In this document: positions 22,270 through 35,873 of the stretch, piece by piece
How the letters are laid out: each line of letters starts with the position of its first letter
Numbering within the stretch: position 1 is the first letter of the stretch
Source: Ovis canadensis
Taxonomy: Eukaryota > Chordata > Mammalia > Artiodactyla > Bovidae
Direction of reading: 5' to 3'
Assembly: GCF_042477335.2 (NCBI RefSeq)
Contig: NC_091262.1
Span: forward strand, 40,955,001-41,019,000
DNA: 64,000 nucleotides
Program-made: the position numbers and the translations under genes
The notes under the pieces: model-generated
What the model was told of the DNA's origin: nothing
Database searches by the model: none
The model's input: only the letters and a program-made list of their open reading frames with translations

Positions 22270-25200
22270 ATGGCCCGGCCAGCCTGGCGTCGGCGGACTC
22301 TGGAGCGGTGCCTGAAGGAGGTCGGTAAAGCCACCGACAGCCCAGAGTGCTTCCTCACGTAAGTGCCCAGATCTCGGGCTCTGGTGTGGCGCAGGACTCG
22401 CGTGAGCGCGGGCTGCGGGCTCCCGGCAAGTTTGCGCTGTCCTGGCCTGTCACACTTCTTTAGATAGTTAAGAGCTGTGTTCTGTGGGTCTCCCAGTTCT
22501 GTGCTGCTGAACTCAAACTAACCTGGGTTATTACAGTCTCGAGGTCTTCATGCCCTCATCCTTCGCACAGACGCACCTGGTGGCGTGCTCTTTTTCACAT
22601 CTGATCCCACAGCACCCAGTGCTTACTTACTCATCATCAGACTTTATTGAAAGTACTAAGTTGCTTATCTATCCACCCCACGACTGAGCCTCTTGAAAAT
22701 TAGAATTGTCTTTAATCTCTTCCCAGCACAAGCTCTTGGTGTTTTTGTTCGAAGACGTATAGAGATCTTGTATTTCACGCCCGACCTTTCCCTTGAACTC
22801 CAGGCTCACAGTCAACTAAAGCCGTACACTCAGCATCTTAGATTCAGTCTGTCCAAAATAAACTGTTGCTGTGTTTGCTTCCTATCCTCTGCCCTCCCTG
22901 AGATCCTTTCCCCATCCTTTCCACCTGCCTTCCATATCACATTGTATCTTTACAGTTTTTCAGACGCAAACCAAGCCACTTCCTCAGTGTCTTCCTTTTT
23001 CTCGATTCTACATCCAGTTCGTTAGCAAATCTTGTCAGTTACATCTCCAAACCATATTCTGAATTTGATTATTTGTCACCATTTCTGCAGCTCTGATCCC
23101 AGCACAGTTGTGCATCCTTTGTCTGCTTCAGTCTCCTGATCACCTTCATGTCATTCCTTCTTCTTGGCAGGCCATCTCTCCAAGCATAAGTCAGGTCATT
23201 TTGCTTCTCTGCTTTAAAGCCTTAATTTTTTTTTAAGATTTTAAAATATTTGTACTGTTTCATTTATTTACTTTTAATATTTAGTGATTTATTTGGCTGC
23301 ACCAGGTCTTAGTTGCAGCACTCGGGATCTTTAGTTGCTACATGTGAATTCCTAGTTGCTGCATGTGGGATTAATTCCCTGACCAGGGATCAAACCCAGG
23401 CCCTGTACATTGGAAGTGTGGAGTCTTAGCAAGTGGACCACCAGGGAAGTACCCAAAACCTTCCCTTATGAAAATGACAGCCTCTTATCTCTGAGGCCTG
23501 CATGATCTGGCTCCCACCCAGCTCTCTAACCTTCTCTTCTGCCTCCTTCACCACACTCAAGCCAAGCTGGCCTTTCTGCTCCTCAGAATCACCAGCCTCA
23601 TTTCTGTCTTAGGAAGTTTGTTCTTGCTGTTTCTTCTGCCTGAAATATGTGTCTCCAGATTTTTTGTCAGACTGTGATCTTATAGATAGGTATCAGCTCA
23701 GGTATCACAGCTATTCTATGACCACTTTTGCCACAGCAGGTGGACTGACTAAATGGAGAGGCCTGTGATATAGCAGAGTTGAGAATTTAAGGCTAAGATA
23801 CACTCCATCCATGCTCAGTCATGCCTGACTCTTTTGTAACGCTATGGACTGTAACCCGCCAGGCTTCTCTGTCCATGGGACTCCAGGCAAGAACACTGGA
23901 GTGGGTTGCCATTTCCTCATCCAGAAGATTCACTCTTTATCTTTAGGCAAAGAGGTTTGTAATGGGTTCCCTGCCTGAAATCTAGCAGATTCAGAGATAC
24001 TGGGTTGTCACCTTTTATATACTAATGTAACTCTTGGGCAAGACAGTACACTCTTGGGGGCCAGAATCTATACTTAAAATGGAGATTTCATTGTGCTATG
24101 TGCCGCAGCCTGGAAGGACCTAGAGAATATTATGCCTGTTGCAGTCAGTCATAGAAAGACAATTGCTGTATGTTATCATTTACGTGTGGAATTTTAAAAG
24201 AAATATAGATGAATGTATATAGTAGAACAGAAACAGACTCACAAATATACATAACCAAAAAAGTGTTGCTGGGGGTGGGGGGCCAGGGCAGAGGATGAAA
24301 TAGGACTGTGGGATTAAGAGATACCAACTACCATGTGTAAACTAGATGAGCAACAAGGATATATTGTACGGCAGTGGAACATTCTTGGCCATTAGCTTCT
24401 AATAACTTAATGGCGTATAATCAAAAATACTGAATCACTGAAATTAATATATTTAAAGCAGTACTTCAACTTTTAAAAATTTTGATTTTGCGCAAGAGTT
24501 GGGCCTTTTTTTTCCTTTCATTTCTGAGTGCTGTGAACTTGTTAACTATAACTATAAATCTCATAAATCTCATTTAACTCCTTCTCCCTGCCTCTTAACA
24601 GCATTCAAGGTGAACTGGCATCAAAGTTTACTTCTTTAACAAAAGTACTTTATGATTTTAATAAAGTACTAGAGAATGACAGGAAACATGGGAGTCCTTT
24701 AGAAAAATTGATGATAAATAATTTCGATGATGAGCAGATTTGGCAACAATTGGAACTACAAAATGAACCAATTTTACAGCACTTCCAGAGTACAGTTAGT
24801 GAAACCATTGAAGATGAAGACATCAGTCTTCTCCCAGAGAGTGAAGAGCAGGAGTGTGAAGAAGATGTGATGGAGCTGGAGGCTGCTGGCCAGGAGGACC
24901 TGGAACAAGATTTAGAGGAGGAGGTGGAGGAAGAGGAAGTGTCAGACCTGAGTGCTGATGATCCTGAAGCAGATGAGAGAGCCAAAAACTCAAGCAAATT
25001 GGATCTGAGGAAAAGCCTAGATTTCAGCGATGAGGACTCTGATCTTGATTTTGATATCAGCAAACTGGAACGTCAGAGCAAGGTGCAAAGCAGAGTGCCT
25101 AGGAAACCAACAGAAAAGTCCATAGTAGATGATAAATTCTTCAAGCTCTCTGAGATGGAGACCTTTTTAGAAAACATGGAAAAGGAAGAGGAACACAGAG

Positions 25201-28200
25201 ATGACCAAGAGGAAGATGATATTGATTTTTTTGAAGATGTGGATTCCGATGAAGATGAAGGAGGACTGTTTGGAGGCCAGGATCTTAAGGTAAAGTTTGG
25301 GGAGAGGACAGAGTGTTCTTTCTGCTTCATCACATGAGATGGGGTTCTGTTTCTCCAGAAGAGGGTTAAAAGACTTCAAAATTCACCAGAGGATCAGTGA
25401 AATATTTAGATCAGTTTTTTTTTAAAAAAAGAAAGGGACTGGAGAAATTAAAGCAAAGCCATCATTTCCTTATCATGAAACACTCCTTTGTAGCTTCAGA
25501 ATCACAGTCATACATGTTACAGAGATTCAGAATTTTCCCTCAAACATGGATTTTCACCAAGCACTAAGAATAAGAATGAAAGAAGATATTTGTATACTTT
25601 ATGTAGTCAGGGATGTTTTGGAATTACTTGTAGTTAGAAGATTTTGAGAGAAGATTGTGGTGCTCTGTCTTACCAGTTATAAATGAATCTGTGCTTCTGT
25701 TCAGTTTGCTGTGGTCTAATAGTTCTTAGGGTTTTGTAGTAGTGTTATTGTTGCCGACTTCCCCTATACAGTATGCATACACATTTATGCGTGATTTAAT
25801 GTATTTTTCTATCCTTGATTAAAGGTTTTAAAAGTATTTTTGTTTTAGTCAGGTAAAAGTTCCAGAAACCTGAAATACAAAGATTTCTTTGATCCAGTTG
25901 AAAGTGATGAAGATGTAGCAAGTGTCCACGATGATGGGAGTGAACTGGCTTCAGATAAAGAGGAAGAGATTGCTGAAGAAGGAGAAGAAAGCATTTCTGA
26001 GACGTGAGTATTTTGAGTCCTTTACGCTGTAAGCTGGAGCTGCCCAGTCATCTGTGTACTACTAATCATCAGATGTGATTGTCCTTAGAAGTGGGATTAC
26101 TCTAAGGTCAGACAGTCTCAGAATAGCCAGAGGAAGTCTCCAAATTTGAAGGGACGTCAGAGACGACCTAGTGCAAATCAGTGTGACTGGCAGTAGCAGG
26201 CAGACCTTCCTTACCAGGAGCTCTGATATGTTTTCTGTGCCAATAAAAATACCCTGTTGTTACTTAGGTGAGATAAGTCTGTATTATAGATTGATAAATA
26301 ATTTGTTTTCTAGATATTGGATACTTTGTTCTATTTTACCTAAATACTGGAAGTTCTTAGTATTTAATTGCATTGTCTACAAAAGAAATTTAACTGCTAA
26401 GTTTGTTTCTTTTTGATATTCTAATGAAAACTGGTTTGCTTCCTTTCATAAGTGTTTTGGTCTCATAGGGATGAAGATGATGACCTTGAAGAAAGTGGAG
26501 ACAGTAAACAACATAAAGAAACCTCGAAAAGAGTGACCTTTGCTCTGCCCAATGATGAGGACACTGAAGATACAAATGTCTTAAATGTACAGAAAGACTA
26601 TGATGAAGTCAAATCCTCTTTTGAAAAAAGACAAGAAAAGGTAATAATTAGCAAATTTAAGGGACTTTTAAATTATGTTTAACAGTGACTGTTGAACTCA
26701 GACTACCAACTAATCTGCCCTGGTTTTCTGTGTGTGTGGATGGCAGGGGGCTTGTTTTTTTTGATGGTACACCTAATTATCCTTTAAAAAAAAAATCTTG
26801 TTGCTCTCTGTGGCAGTGCTTCCACGTGGGAAGCAGCCAATTTACAAAATTCAGTGCTGCCTTTCCCCACCTGTCGCTTTCAGTATGGAGCCCATGTGTA
26901 AAACTTGTTTCTCTGGCCTTGCTGTCTTTATACCTGAGACAGGTTTTTTCCTAACTGGCTGTCCTGTGAGCCTCTCCTGGTAACCGCTTCAATTGCTTGT
27001 ATCGGAGAAGGCAATGGCAACCCACTCCAGTACTCTTGCCTGGAAAATCCCATGAATGGAGGAGCCTGGTAGGCTGCAGTCCATATGGTCGCACAGAGTC
27101 GGACATGACTGACAGGACTTAGCAGCAGCAGTGAGGTGCCGTGCAGCCAGAATTCTAATTAATAACATCTCAAACACATTTTCCAAAGTTGATAAAAATT
27201 ATTTCCTTATGACATGCTGTCAGACAAACAAAATGTTGTTTGAAAATAATAGATATAGCCTGGCTCCAGACATTGTGCTTTATCATTTAACTGTCTTAAA
27301 ATTATATCACACAGCTTGAAATGAGAATAAGTAAATAACCAAAGATATCAAGGATATCAAGAACATTATTTTAAAAAGAGAATCTGAGTTAAACCTATAA
27401 TTATCAGATTGTTCCCTGAAGAGAAAGTCTTTAAGGGGAAAAAAGTGAAAGAAAATGAGAAATTTGTCCTTGAATTAGTGACCTTCCCTTCTTACACTGC
27501 CACAAAAAAAATAAATAAAGTGGCTTTAGTTTACTGGGGAATTGTATCTGGCCTTCAAGAAGTGGATAATTTAGTACTGTTTGATCAATTCCCTCATATG
27601 AAGAGTGAAGCTTCCAAATTGTCTTCTTGTGAAACTATGATTACATGAATACCCAAACCTGACAGGTAACCTTGTAACACGCACAGTCTCATTTGTGAAT
27701 AGTGATGTAGAAATGCAAAATAGTGCAATGAAAGAGTAACGTTACCACAGCTATGTGGGCCTCATCCTCTTGATTCAGGATTAGGAAATCTATTAATGTA
27801 ACTTAATACTTGTTACAGTGGGTTAAGGAGAAAAATCATGTAGTCACCTCCATATGTGTCAAAAAAAAAGACATTTAGTAAAATTCAATATTCATTCCTA
27901 ATTTTTTTTTTTACTTTTAGTGAAACATAAGCGTATCTAGCCAAAATCTGCCATCCTGCTTACTGGTAGAATTCTAGAAACGTCCCTTTAAAATCAAGAG
28001 TTAGACTTATTTCCATTACCACTGTTACTATTTCCACTGTTACTTAAGATTCTTATAGAAGTGTTACTCAGCCAGGGCAACTATGAAAGAAAACACTAAT
28101 AAGAGATGAGAAAACCAAAATGAAAGCTTTCATATTTGGAGAGAGAACTAGAAAAACCAAGCAGGTGAACTAGAAAGCTATTAGGAAAAATAATTTGGTA

Positions 28201-31200
28201 TGGTTACTGAAAATGCTATCTTCTTGTACACCATTAAGTCATTATAGATGCCACCTCTTTAGACATTAGAGATAATTTGGATTGTGGGTGTGGATCAAGG
28301 GGGTAGTATATACGTGCTCAGTCGTGTGTGACTCTTTTGCCACCCCCTGGACTGCAGCCCGCCAGGCTCCTCTGTTCATGGCATTTCCCAGGCAAGAATG
28401 CTGGAGTGGGTTACCATTTCCTCCTCCAGGGGATCTTCTCAACCCAGAAACTGACAGGTGGATTCTTTACCACTGAGCCACCTGGAAAGCCTGGAATCAG
28501 AAGGTTCAGGCTCCATCAGATACTGATGCTTTGATAAAAAATTACTTAGTCTTGGAATGCCCTAATAATTAAGTTGATAGTGGCTTGTGAATAAATAAAA
28601 TAGGTCAGTTTCACTAGAATAGAGCCCAGAAATACACCCAGATGCTTCTGGGAGAAGTGAGTAAATAGTAAACATAACATTTCAAATGAGTGCGGAAAAG
28701 AGGTCATTTACAGCTCCTTATCCTACCTCCGGATAGGTGTAGAAGTCACTATTGCCATCCTTAAAAAATGCAAAGACAAAGCGGGATTTTTTCAGAAACA
28801 ATGCATTTCTTGCTCTCCCGCTAGTAAAAATATTAGTTGCTTTTACTCACCTGTATGTCTGTTTCCAAATGTGTGGTAACTCTTCCTGTCTCTTTCTCAG
28901 ATGAATGAAAAAATTGCATCTTTGGAAAAAGAGTTGTTGGAGAAGAAACCTTGGCAGCTTCAAGGAGAAGTGACAGCGCAGAAGCGGCCCGAGAACAGCC
29001 TCCTGGAAGAGACCCTGCACTTTGACCACGCCGTGCGCATGGGTGCGTGTGCCCACTGGGCTTCCATGGGTGTTCACGTACCCTTTTCAGTGGTCTTCAT
29101 AGATTTGGAGTAATATTTATTTCCCCCAAACTTTTTATTTTAAAAACTTGCAAACATACAGAAAATTTGAAAACTAGTACAGTGGACAAATGTGTGCCAT
29201 TCTCCTGGGTTTGCCGATTGTTAACCTTTGGCCATGTTTGCTTTCTCCCCCTGTTCATGTGTGGCTGTGTGTGTGTGCTTTTTTCCCCCTGAATCATTTG
29301 AAAGTAAGTACCCAGGATCATGACACTTTGGTCTCGAGTACTTTTACTATTTTTTGAGAACTAGAACATTCTCCCGTACAGCCACAATGCCACTGATCCA
29401 TCAGAGAGTTACTACTGTACTGGTGATGCCTAATGTGTCACCCATAATTAGAGTCCTGCTGCTGATGTGTTTACAGTGCCAGCTGTTACTGTCCAGTGAT
29501 TAAATTGTGACTCCAGCCAAAATCCCTGACCATCTCATTGAATTCTTTCTTATACCCATTACATCAGAACAAATTTTCATTGTATTTAGTGCAAAAAGGA
29601 GTGCATCCCCAGGTGCACAGGTTAAAAGTGTTAGCATTTATCACTGTGTGTACTTTGTAGCTTTGTGGTTCTCAAATTGCAGGGAACATCAGAAAAGTTA
29701 GCTAACACACACATTAGTGTCCCTTTCCCCCCATTTCTGATATGGGAGGTGTGGGGTGGCCCAAGAATTCACAAAACCACGGGTTCATTTCTATCTACCT
29801 AACAATACACGTTCTGTATCCTTTAGCACCTGTGATCACAGAGGAAACCACTCTCCAACTAGAGGATATCATTAAGCAGAGGATAAGAGATCAGGTCAGT
29901 AAGAATGAAATTTAACTTAATTCAGAGTTCACTGGCATTTTTAGAAATAGAATATTTTGGGAGTAGGAATAACACTCTGTTTTCCTAGAATATTTGTTCC
30001 TATCAAGTTTTTGTTTAAAAGCCCTAAGTCTACCCCAAAGGTACCCTTGACCTTTGTTGTGTGAGGTACTGTCCTTGCTAGCACCCCAGAAAGAAGGGTG
30101 TCCTTCCTGAGGAGAGCAAAGTAGCCAGAGCCCCTGCCATCCCCCGCAACCCCCAGCCTTGCTAACCTTTCATGTGGTATGGGATGAAGCTCTGGAGGGC
30201 GACTGGGGTCTGGTTTGACATGCTCACACCCAGGACCCTTGGTCTAGGCACCGTGTCTAGTGTGACATATGAAGGGTCTAGTTTTCAAGTGTGTAAAACC
30301 TACCAAAGAGTTTTTGTTTAAAAACTGATCTTATTTTGTAAACTTAGAGTAAAACTTGGGTATGGGGCATGTATAGCAAGAGATGACTTTGTAAGATGTG
30401 TATGTTTAAAATAGGAATGGTTTGAGGGATGGGTATGATACACAGAGGATCTTTTCCTTTGAACTCTTGTCTTGACTATTGGACAAACCACCATGGGGAA
30501 CTGTGGAATTCAAATTGGTAACCAGCATTTAAAACAAAAAAGGACACTTGAGTGATGCCTTCTCTGCTTTGAGAAAATGCCTTCCTTTTGGCTGCAGTTT
30601 GCTTACTCTGTGATGATAATTGGTATTCCAGAGGAAGAGGCCTAAGGGACCCTAGAAAGAAGTTACAGATTTTGTCTGTCAATTTATGTTCCATGTGCCT
30701 TTCCTGTTTCAGGCTTGGGATGATGTCGTACGCAAAGAAAAGCCTAAAGAGGATGCATTTGAGTATAAAAAGCGTTTAACACTGGACCACGAAAAGAGTA
30801 AACTGAGCCTTGCTGAAATTTACGAACAGGAGTACATCAAACTCAACCAGGTGAGGAGGCCAGTATGGCAAAGCCATTGCCGTTCAGGGAGGAGATGTAG
30901 AGAACGAGTTCTGTGGGTTCTACCTACTGCTCGAGAGGTGAGAGAGACAGAAGTCCTGAGCTGGGGTCACATTGTGTAGTGTGAGGCAGCGTGGCTATAG
31001 GAGCAGAGGGGCTATAGTGCTCCCACGGAGTATCACTGGCTAGGGGTGGTTTGCAGTCACTCTTGGTCCCCTGGTACTCTCACAACTAATTATTAACTTT
31101 CCAGCAATTATTACAGCTGAATAATGCTCTGTTGTATGTGTGCCACAATTTATGGGTCCAGTTTCAACAGTTGATGAGTATTTGGGCTGTTTTTGCCTTT

Positions 31201-34090
31201 TGTGAATAGTGTGTCCGTGGACATACATGTATATGTACTTAAATAAGTGTATGAGTGAGTACCTCCTTTAATTCTCTTGGGCATATATGTAAAAGTGGAG
31301 CTGCCAGGTCCTGTGGTGATACTCTGTTTAACTTCTGGAGGCACAGGCAGACGTGTTCCTACTGTGACTGCACCATTTTACATTCCCGCCAACAATGCCT
31401 AACTATTAAGGGCACTAAATTGTAAGTTCTAAATGTTAGCAGTTCGGTTCTGACAGTGACCTTACCTTGGGAAGTGTCTTTTAGCTGAAGTCTGACGACA
31501 AGAAACTGGTGATGCCCTCATGGGCCTTGAGTGTTTTGTCCTGTGTCGCCGCTTTAGTCTGATGATGTTGAACTGATTTTCTCAGCAAAAAACAGCAGAG
31601 GAAGAAAATCCAGAGCATGTAGAAATCCAGAAGATGATGGACTCCCTCTTCTTAAAGTTGGATGCACTCTCAAACTTCCATTTTATCCCCAAGCCAGTAA
31701 GTGTGTGACATCTCGGGGAGTAGATGACAGATGAGAGACTCACTGTTTGTTTGGGTTCAGAATGCACACCTGCAGGGTTTACCATGAACCACACATTGGG
31801 CCTCCCATGGGGAAGGCTCATGTCTGGTCCCAGGACGGATCTGGACCCCCCAGCTGGTCCAGCCTGACTTCCATCTCCTTGGCGGTCCCTGCCAGACCCT
31901 CAGTCTTAGCCACAGGCTCTCCTCCTTTCCCACCCTCCTCTCTGTCTGGTCTCTGGTTGTGTTTTCACTGTGTGATGGACTTGGGGGTGTGGGTGGTGTC
32001 TGTGCCTGGCATGCGTCACTGCCTGCTACCTGTCGGGTTAGATCCTTCATGTGCACTAGCTCAGCCAACAGACTTCGCATCTCACATCTTTAATAATCTC
32101 CGTGAAGTATGTTATACTTTTTTAGGTTCACAATTTAAGTGTTTTACATGAGGACCACTTCTTACTTCCTATCAAATGTGTTGTCTCTTTCCTAGCCTGT
32201 TCCAGAGATTAAAGTGGTATCAAATCTGCCCGCTGTCACCATGGAGGAGGTTGCCCCCGTGAGTGTCAGTGACGCAGCCCTCCTGGCCCCAGAGGAGGTC
32301 AAGGTGAGAAGCCAGTGTCAAAGTGTCTGTTTATAAATTGGTCGTTTATAGTCAGATCTCTATTTAACATCATTTTCTTTGAGCTTATAGTGTTTATTCT
32401 AACATATCTGAGCAGTTCCCACCTATAATCAAATTAATAATATTATAGAATATTCAAATACAAGTTTGCTATAATCAGGTATTATTATGAGATGTAGGTT
32501 TGAGAAATATTGTAAATGCTGATTACAAATATCTAGCATCAGTATCTTGTTATAATTCAGGTTGAATATTAGAAGTTTGAGGTTGTTAGATGTTTGCTAA
32601 GATGTTAGACTTGAAACAAATTGCATATTATTTAGCAGTGCTTTGATATTAGCATTTTTCCCTTTTGCTGTATCCAGGTAAGGCTTATCAGTCCTGGAAC
32701 CATGGTCTAGAACAGAGTGTGTGGGTCTAGGAAGAGCTGGGCATACCACACACAGGACACCCCTGCCTTGTGTACTTGGGAACCCTCGCCTGGCGCAGGG
32801 GTGGTGGTTTCTGCCAGGGCCTCATCCCTCCGGCAGCCTGGCAGCAGAGCCCTCCATTTTTGTGCTCACTTGCTTTGCTCCACCCATACCCCCCCTTCAG
32901 AGCCTCTTCCTCCTACCCTAGGCTGGGCTGGAGTGAAGGAGAAAAGAGAAAGTGGACCTTCACCAGCTAGATTTCCTGCCCTCAGCGGCTCAGAGCTGGG
33001 CAGCCGTAGGCAGGTCCCTGGAGCCTAGGATGGGGTCTGCCTGCCTCTCCAAGAGGGGAAGCCTCACACCCATGCTCTCCAGGCCACCTTCGTGAAGCAG
33101 TATGCAGACCGAACTGTTACCGTCAGAGCGCACGTCACAGGTCTTATAGTGTATCCCGGGTCTTACACCGCTTCCCAGCTCTTACATTGCTGAGTGGCCA
33201 GAGCCCCTCAGAGCCCGCGTGTGCTCGGGCTGCTTCTCACACTTGGGCCACAGTCCGTGCAGTTGCTTCTCTTACAGTTTCCGAAGTCATTAGGTTAGAT
33301 TAATGAGTGTGTTGGTGGTGGTTTTTCAATAGGAGAAAAATAAAGCTGGAGATATAAAAACAGCTGCTGAGAAAACAGCTACAGACAAGAAACGAGAAAG
33401 GAGGAAAAAGAAATATCAAAAGCATTTGAAAATAAAGGAGAAAGAAAAGCGGAGAAGACTTCTTGAAAAGAATAACCCAGACCAGGCAGGGAGATACACC
33501 AAAGCAGCAGCCTCTGAGAAGCTGAAACAGCTGACCAAGACGGGCAAAGCCTCTCTGCTAAAGGTGAGGATGGGGAGGAGAGCTGTCAGGAGGCTTGAAT
33601 ACAGGGCTGATGGCACTTTAGGTGACCTGGGTGTCTAGTGACCAAGCTCACCCACAAAGGGAAAGGGAAGGGAGGAGAGGGGAGAGGCCGTGGGCACTGG
33701 CTGTGTTACAGCCTAAACCTTGGGTTTCAAGTGCAGGGGCTCATGGTCACCTGACATTGTGAGACCAGTGTAGTCGTATAAAATGTGTATAATACTTCTG
33801 CTCTAATTGGTGCAAGCTGTCATAATTCTGTCTAGTTCTTTTCCACATTTACACTGTGATGCCCTGTTGTAGTCATTTGGTTTTGTTCATCTGTAAGCAT
33901 AATACCTTACAGCATGACTTTGTGTTATTTCTAATTGCAGGATGAAGGTAAAGACAAAGCCTTAAAATCATCTCAGGCATTCTTTTCTAAACTACAAGAT
34001 CAAGTGAAAATGCAAATCAGCAATGCAAAGAAAACAGACAAGAAAAAGAAGAAAAACCAGGATATATCGGTTCATAAATTAAAGCTGTAA
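22270..34090 (+). CDS. MPHOSPH10: U3 small nucleolar ribonucleoprotein MPP10
   Basis: MPP10 forms a subcomplex with IMP3 and IMP4 in the U3 snoRNP/SSU processome and is needed for 18S rRNA processing in the nucleolus. Eleven coding exons: 22270-22358, 24602-25289, 25849-26003, 26469-26640, 28901-29042, 29827-29894, 30713-30850, 31586-31696, 32196-32303, 33333-33563, 33941-34090. All borders are GT/AG and phases close, giving 683 aa (681 in human). Residues about 85-330 are highly acidic (Glu/Asp runs with [10 protein letters not shown] and [10 protein letters not shown] motifs). A conserved block follows, containing [17 protein letters not shown] and [19 protein letters not shown]. The C-terminus is lysine-rich (exons 10-11), ending DISVHKLKL. 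The start matches the human [13 protein letters not shown]-terminus. An in-frame upstream ATG at 22240 has a weaker context. Confidence 0.97.
23240..23452 (-). mobile_element. CHR-type SINE
   Basis: Reverse-complement CHR element with an internal partial repetition (gttgcagcactcgggatctt, then ttgctgcatgtgggattaat), ending aagtggaccaccagggaagt. Confidence 0.78.
23808..23935 (-). mobile_element. Bov-tA SINE, truncated
   Basis: Reverse-complement Bov-tA, from ctcagtcatgcctgactctt to gggttgccatttcctcatcc. The tRNA-derived head is missing. Confidence 0.8.
24060..24450 (+). mobile_element. L1 3'-end fragment
   Basis: Diverged L1 sequence reading cctggaaggacctagagaat, a tcatagaaagacaattgctg stretch, and the typical 3' UTR with a G-rich segment at about 24270-24285. 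It ends about 150 bp before MPHOSPH10 exon 2. Confidence 0.65.
27002..27132 (+). mobile_element. Bov-tA SINE, 5'-truncated
   Basis: Plus-sense element, from gagaaggcaatggcaaccca to cttagcagcagcag, the Bov-tA2-type 3' end. Confidence 0.85.
28306..28492 (-). mobile_element. Bov-tA SINE
   Basis: Reverse-complement Bov-tA, from tgctcagtcgtgtgtgactc through ccaggcaagaatgctggagt to tgagccacctggaaagcc. Confidence 0.85.
29043..33940 (+). other. MPHOSPH10: MPHOSPH10 introns 5-10
   Basis: Intron 5 has an ancient L1-like stretch around 29120-29460. Intron 7 holds an antisense L1 piece (about 31080-31400). Introns 8-10 show no repeat that I can name, apart from short GC-rich and low-complexity tracts. 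The exons within are listed in the MPHOSPH10 entry. Confidence 0.5.
31080..31400 (-). mobile_element. Old L1 fragment
   Basis: Reads like the reverse complement of L1 ORF2 3'-end sequence (agctgaataatgctctgttg, then atttatgggtcc, and ttttacattcccgccaacaa). It is diverged and non-coding, in MPHOSPH10 intron 7. Confidence 0.6.
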
Positions 34091-34159
34091 TATATTTTGC
34101 ATATAATGTAAATACTATTTACATGTGTAAGCTTATATTCTGTCATGGTTCAGTTTTAT

Positions 34160-34165
34160 AATAAA
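34160..34165 (+). terminator. MPHOSPH10: Polyadenylation signal AATAAA, MPHOSPH10 3' end
   Basis: The first AATAAA after the stop codon, 70 nt downstream, followed by a T-rich stretch (about 34178-34185). It implies a very short 3' UTR of about 100 nt. Confidence 0.7.
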
Positions 34166-35873
34166 ATGTTTGAGAACTTTTCTTCACACAGACTACAGAT
34201 GTTTGAGAATAGCAAGCCTTCCTCTGGGTGTGTGAGGGCACCTCTCTTCCCAGCGACCCCGCACAGTAGGCCTGGCCAGGGAAGGGGCCAGTCTGCAGGC
34301 TTGGACCCCTCCCCCCTTCCCTGTCACAGCCAGCTACCCACAGCAGAGGTCCTCGCTTGTCTTAAGAGGGCCTTGGTTTTCTTCTCCCACAGCCCTGCCA
34401 TCCTTCCACAGGACAATGGGGTTTCCATGCGTGTATCTTACATCCTTCTCCTTGGGAAGTGATCTCGTGTTGCGTGAGCAGAGGCTTATGAAGGCTGGGG
34501 AGTCCCATCCCCATTCAGGTGGGAGGAGGCGGGTGATATGGCTAGGAGAGAAGTGAGTGTGTCGGGAGGGCAGACTGGTGGCCCTCAGAGCCTTCCATGA
34601 CCACTATGGTGCTCCCTGTCTTGACCTCCCATCCAACGAAGACAGTCTCTCATCTGTTAGGGCCTCACACCCTTTTGGGAGTAGAGAATGAGAACAAAGC
34701 TGACACTGAAGCAGCAATGAGCAGTGTAGGAGGGTTCCTCTTTCTCCATATCCTTTCCAGCATTTGTTTAGTAACAACACTCTTAACCCCACTTAACCCC
34801 TCAGTTCTGCCTCATCTCTCTGCTCTTCACAACTAAACCTCTTGAAAGAGCCGTCTAGATTTTTAGGTTTAGTCCCTGAGGGCTGTGAATTAAACTGACA
34901 ATAGAAGACAGATTAACAGGAGAAAGTATTCATGTATTGTAGTATTACAAAAGAAGCAGCTGGGTAAATGGTTAGAGATTTATACACCTAACTTGTCAGG
35001 GAAAAGAAAAGCAGGTAGGGGTCTAGAAGAACAAATGGGAGATAAGTTTGTGATAATGTTTGCAAATTCAGGTGCCAGGGGTCTTTCCATCTTCATAGCC
35101 ATAAAATGCCCCCAGAGAGGGAATTTATGGGAGGTTTACTCTTGGTCTCCTTCCTGGTAGGAAAAGCTGCCCCAAAGAGGGAATTCCTGGCAGCCTTCTT
35201 CCCCTCTGACAACTGTCACCTGTTAGAGGTCAAGGCACAATTACATATGGTTTTGAGACACAGATCTGTACATTAAATGCTGTATCATTGACAGTTTACA
35301 CATCTAGATTTATGCATGAGAGGGAAGTGGGTCATGGACCATCATGATTGAGAAGGAAGCTTATCTCCTAAGGACTTGAGAAAAAAGGTCTGATGAATGC
35401 TGATACAGAACACACAACACTAATGCAGAAGCCCAAACTGGGAAAGACATGTTTAAACTTTTCTCATCTTGCCATAAAACAGGAATTTCATTTAATCTGT
35501 ACTTGCCTTTTAAACTCTCTATAATTTATGTATATTTTTGTTTTTTCCTCTATCTTCCTTCATCAGAATGTATTTGCCACAAAGGCAGGATTTTTTCCCC
35601 CTCATTTCTGCATTTGTTCTGTTCACAGCATCAAGGGCTTTACCAGGCATGAGGTTGGCACTCAATGCCATTCAATTTGTCAGTGAATTCCCTGTTCACG
35701 TCCCTTTTCTCTTTATTTATTCATGCACTAATTCTGCACACATTTATGGAGTAATCACACAGTGCTGGCTGCTGCTGTAGGCAATGGTAAGGGACCACAG
35801 ACAGGCGCCCCATTCTCAGAAAGTTTACGTTTGGGTCTCTTAGGGTGTTAGAACCAGCTGATATCAGCACTCA

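Larger units (their letters stand above)
22359..24601 (+). other. MPHOSPH10: MPHOSPH10 intron 1
   Basis: Starts in CpG-island sequence, then contains a CHR SINE (23240-23452), a Bov-tA (23808-23935) and an L1 3'-end piece (24060-24450). The remainder is unremarkable. Confidence 0.7.
26641..28900 (+). other. MPHOSPH10: MPHOSPH10 intron 4
   Basis: Holds a 5'-truncated Bov-tA (27002-27132, plus) and a Bov-tA (28306-28492, minus). The open stretch at 27409-27648 resembles no known protein and has no splice context. Otherwise AT-rich unique intron. Confidence 0.6.

Noticed and set aside
24650-25063. Ser-rich 137-codon minus-strand open frame
   Set aside because: It is the antisense shadow of the acidic Glu/Asp-coding MPHOSPH10 exon 2.
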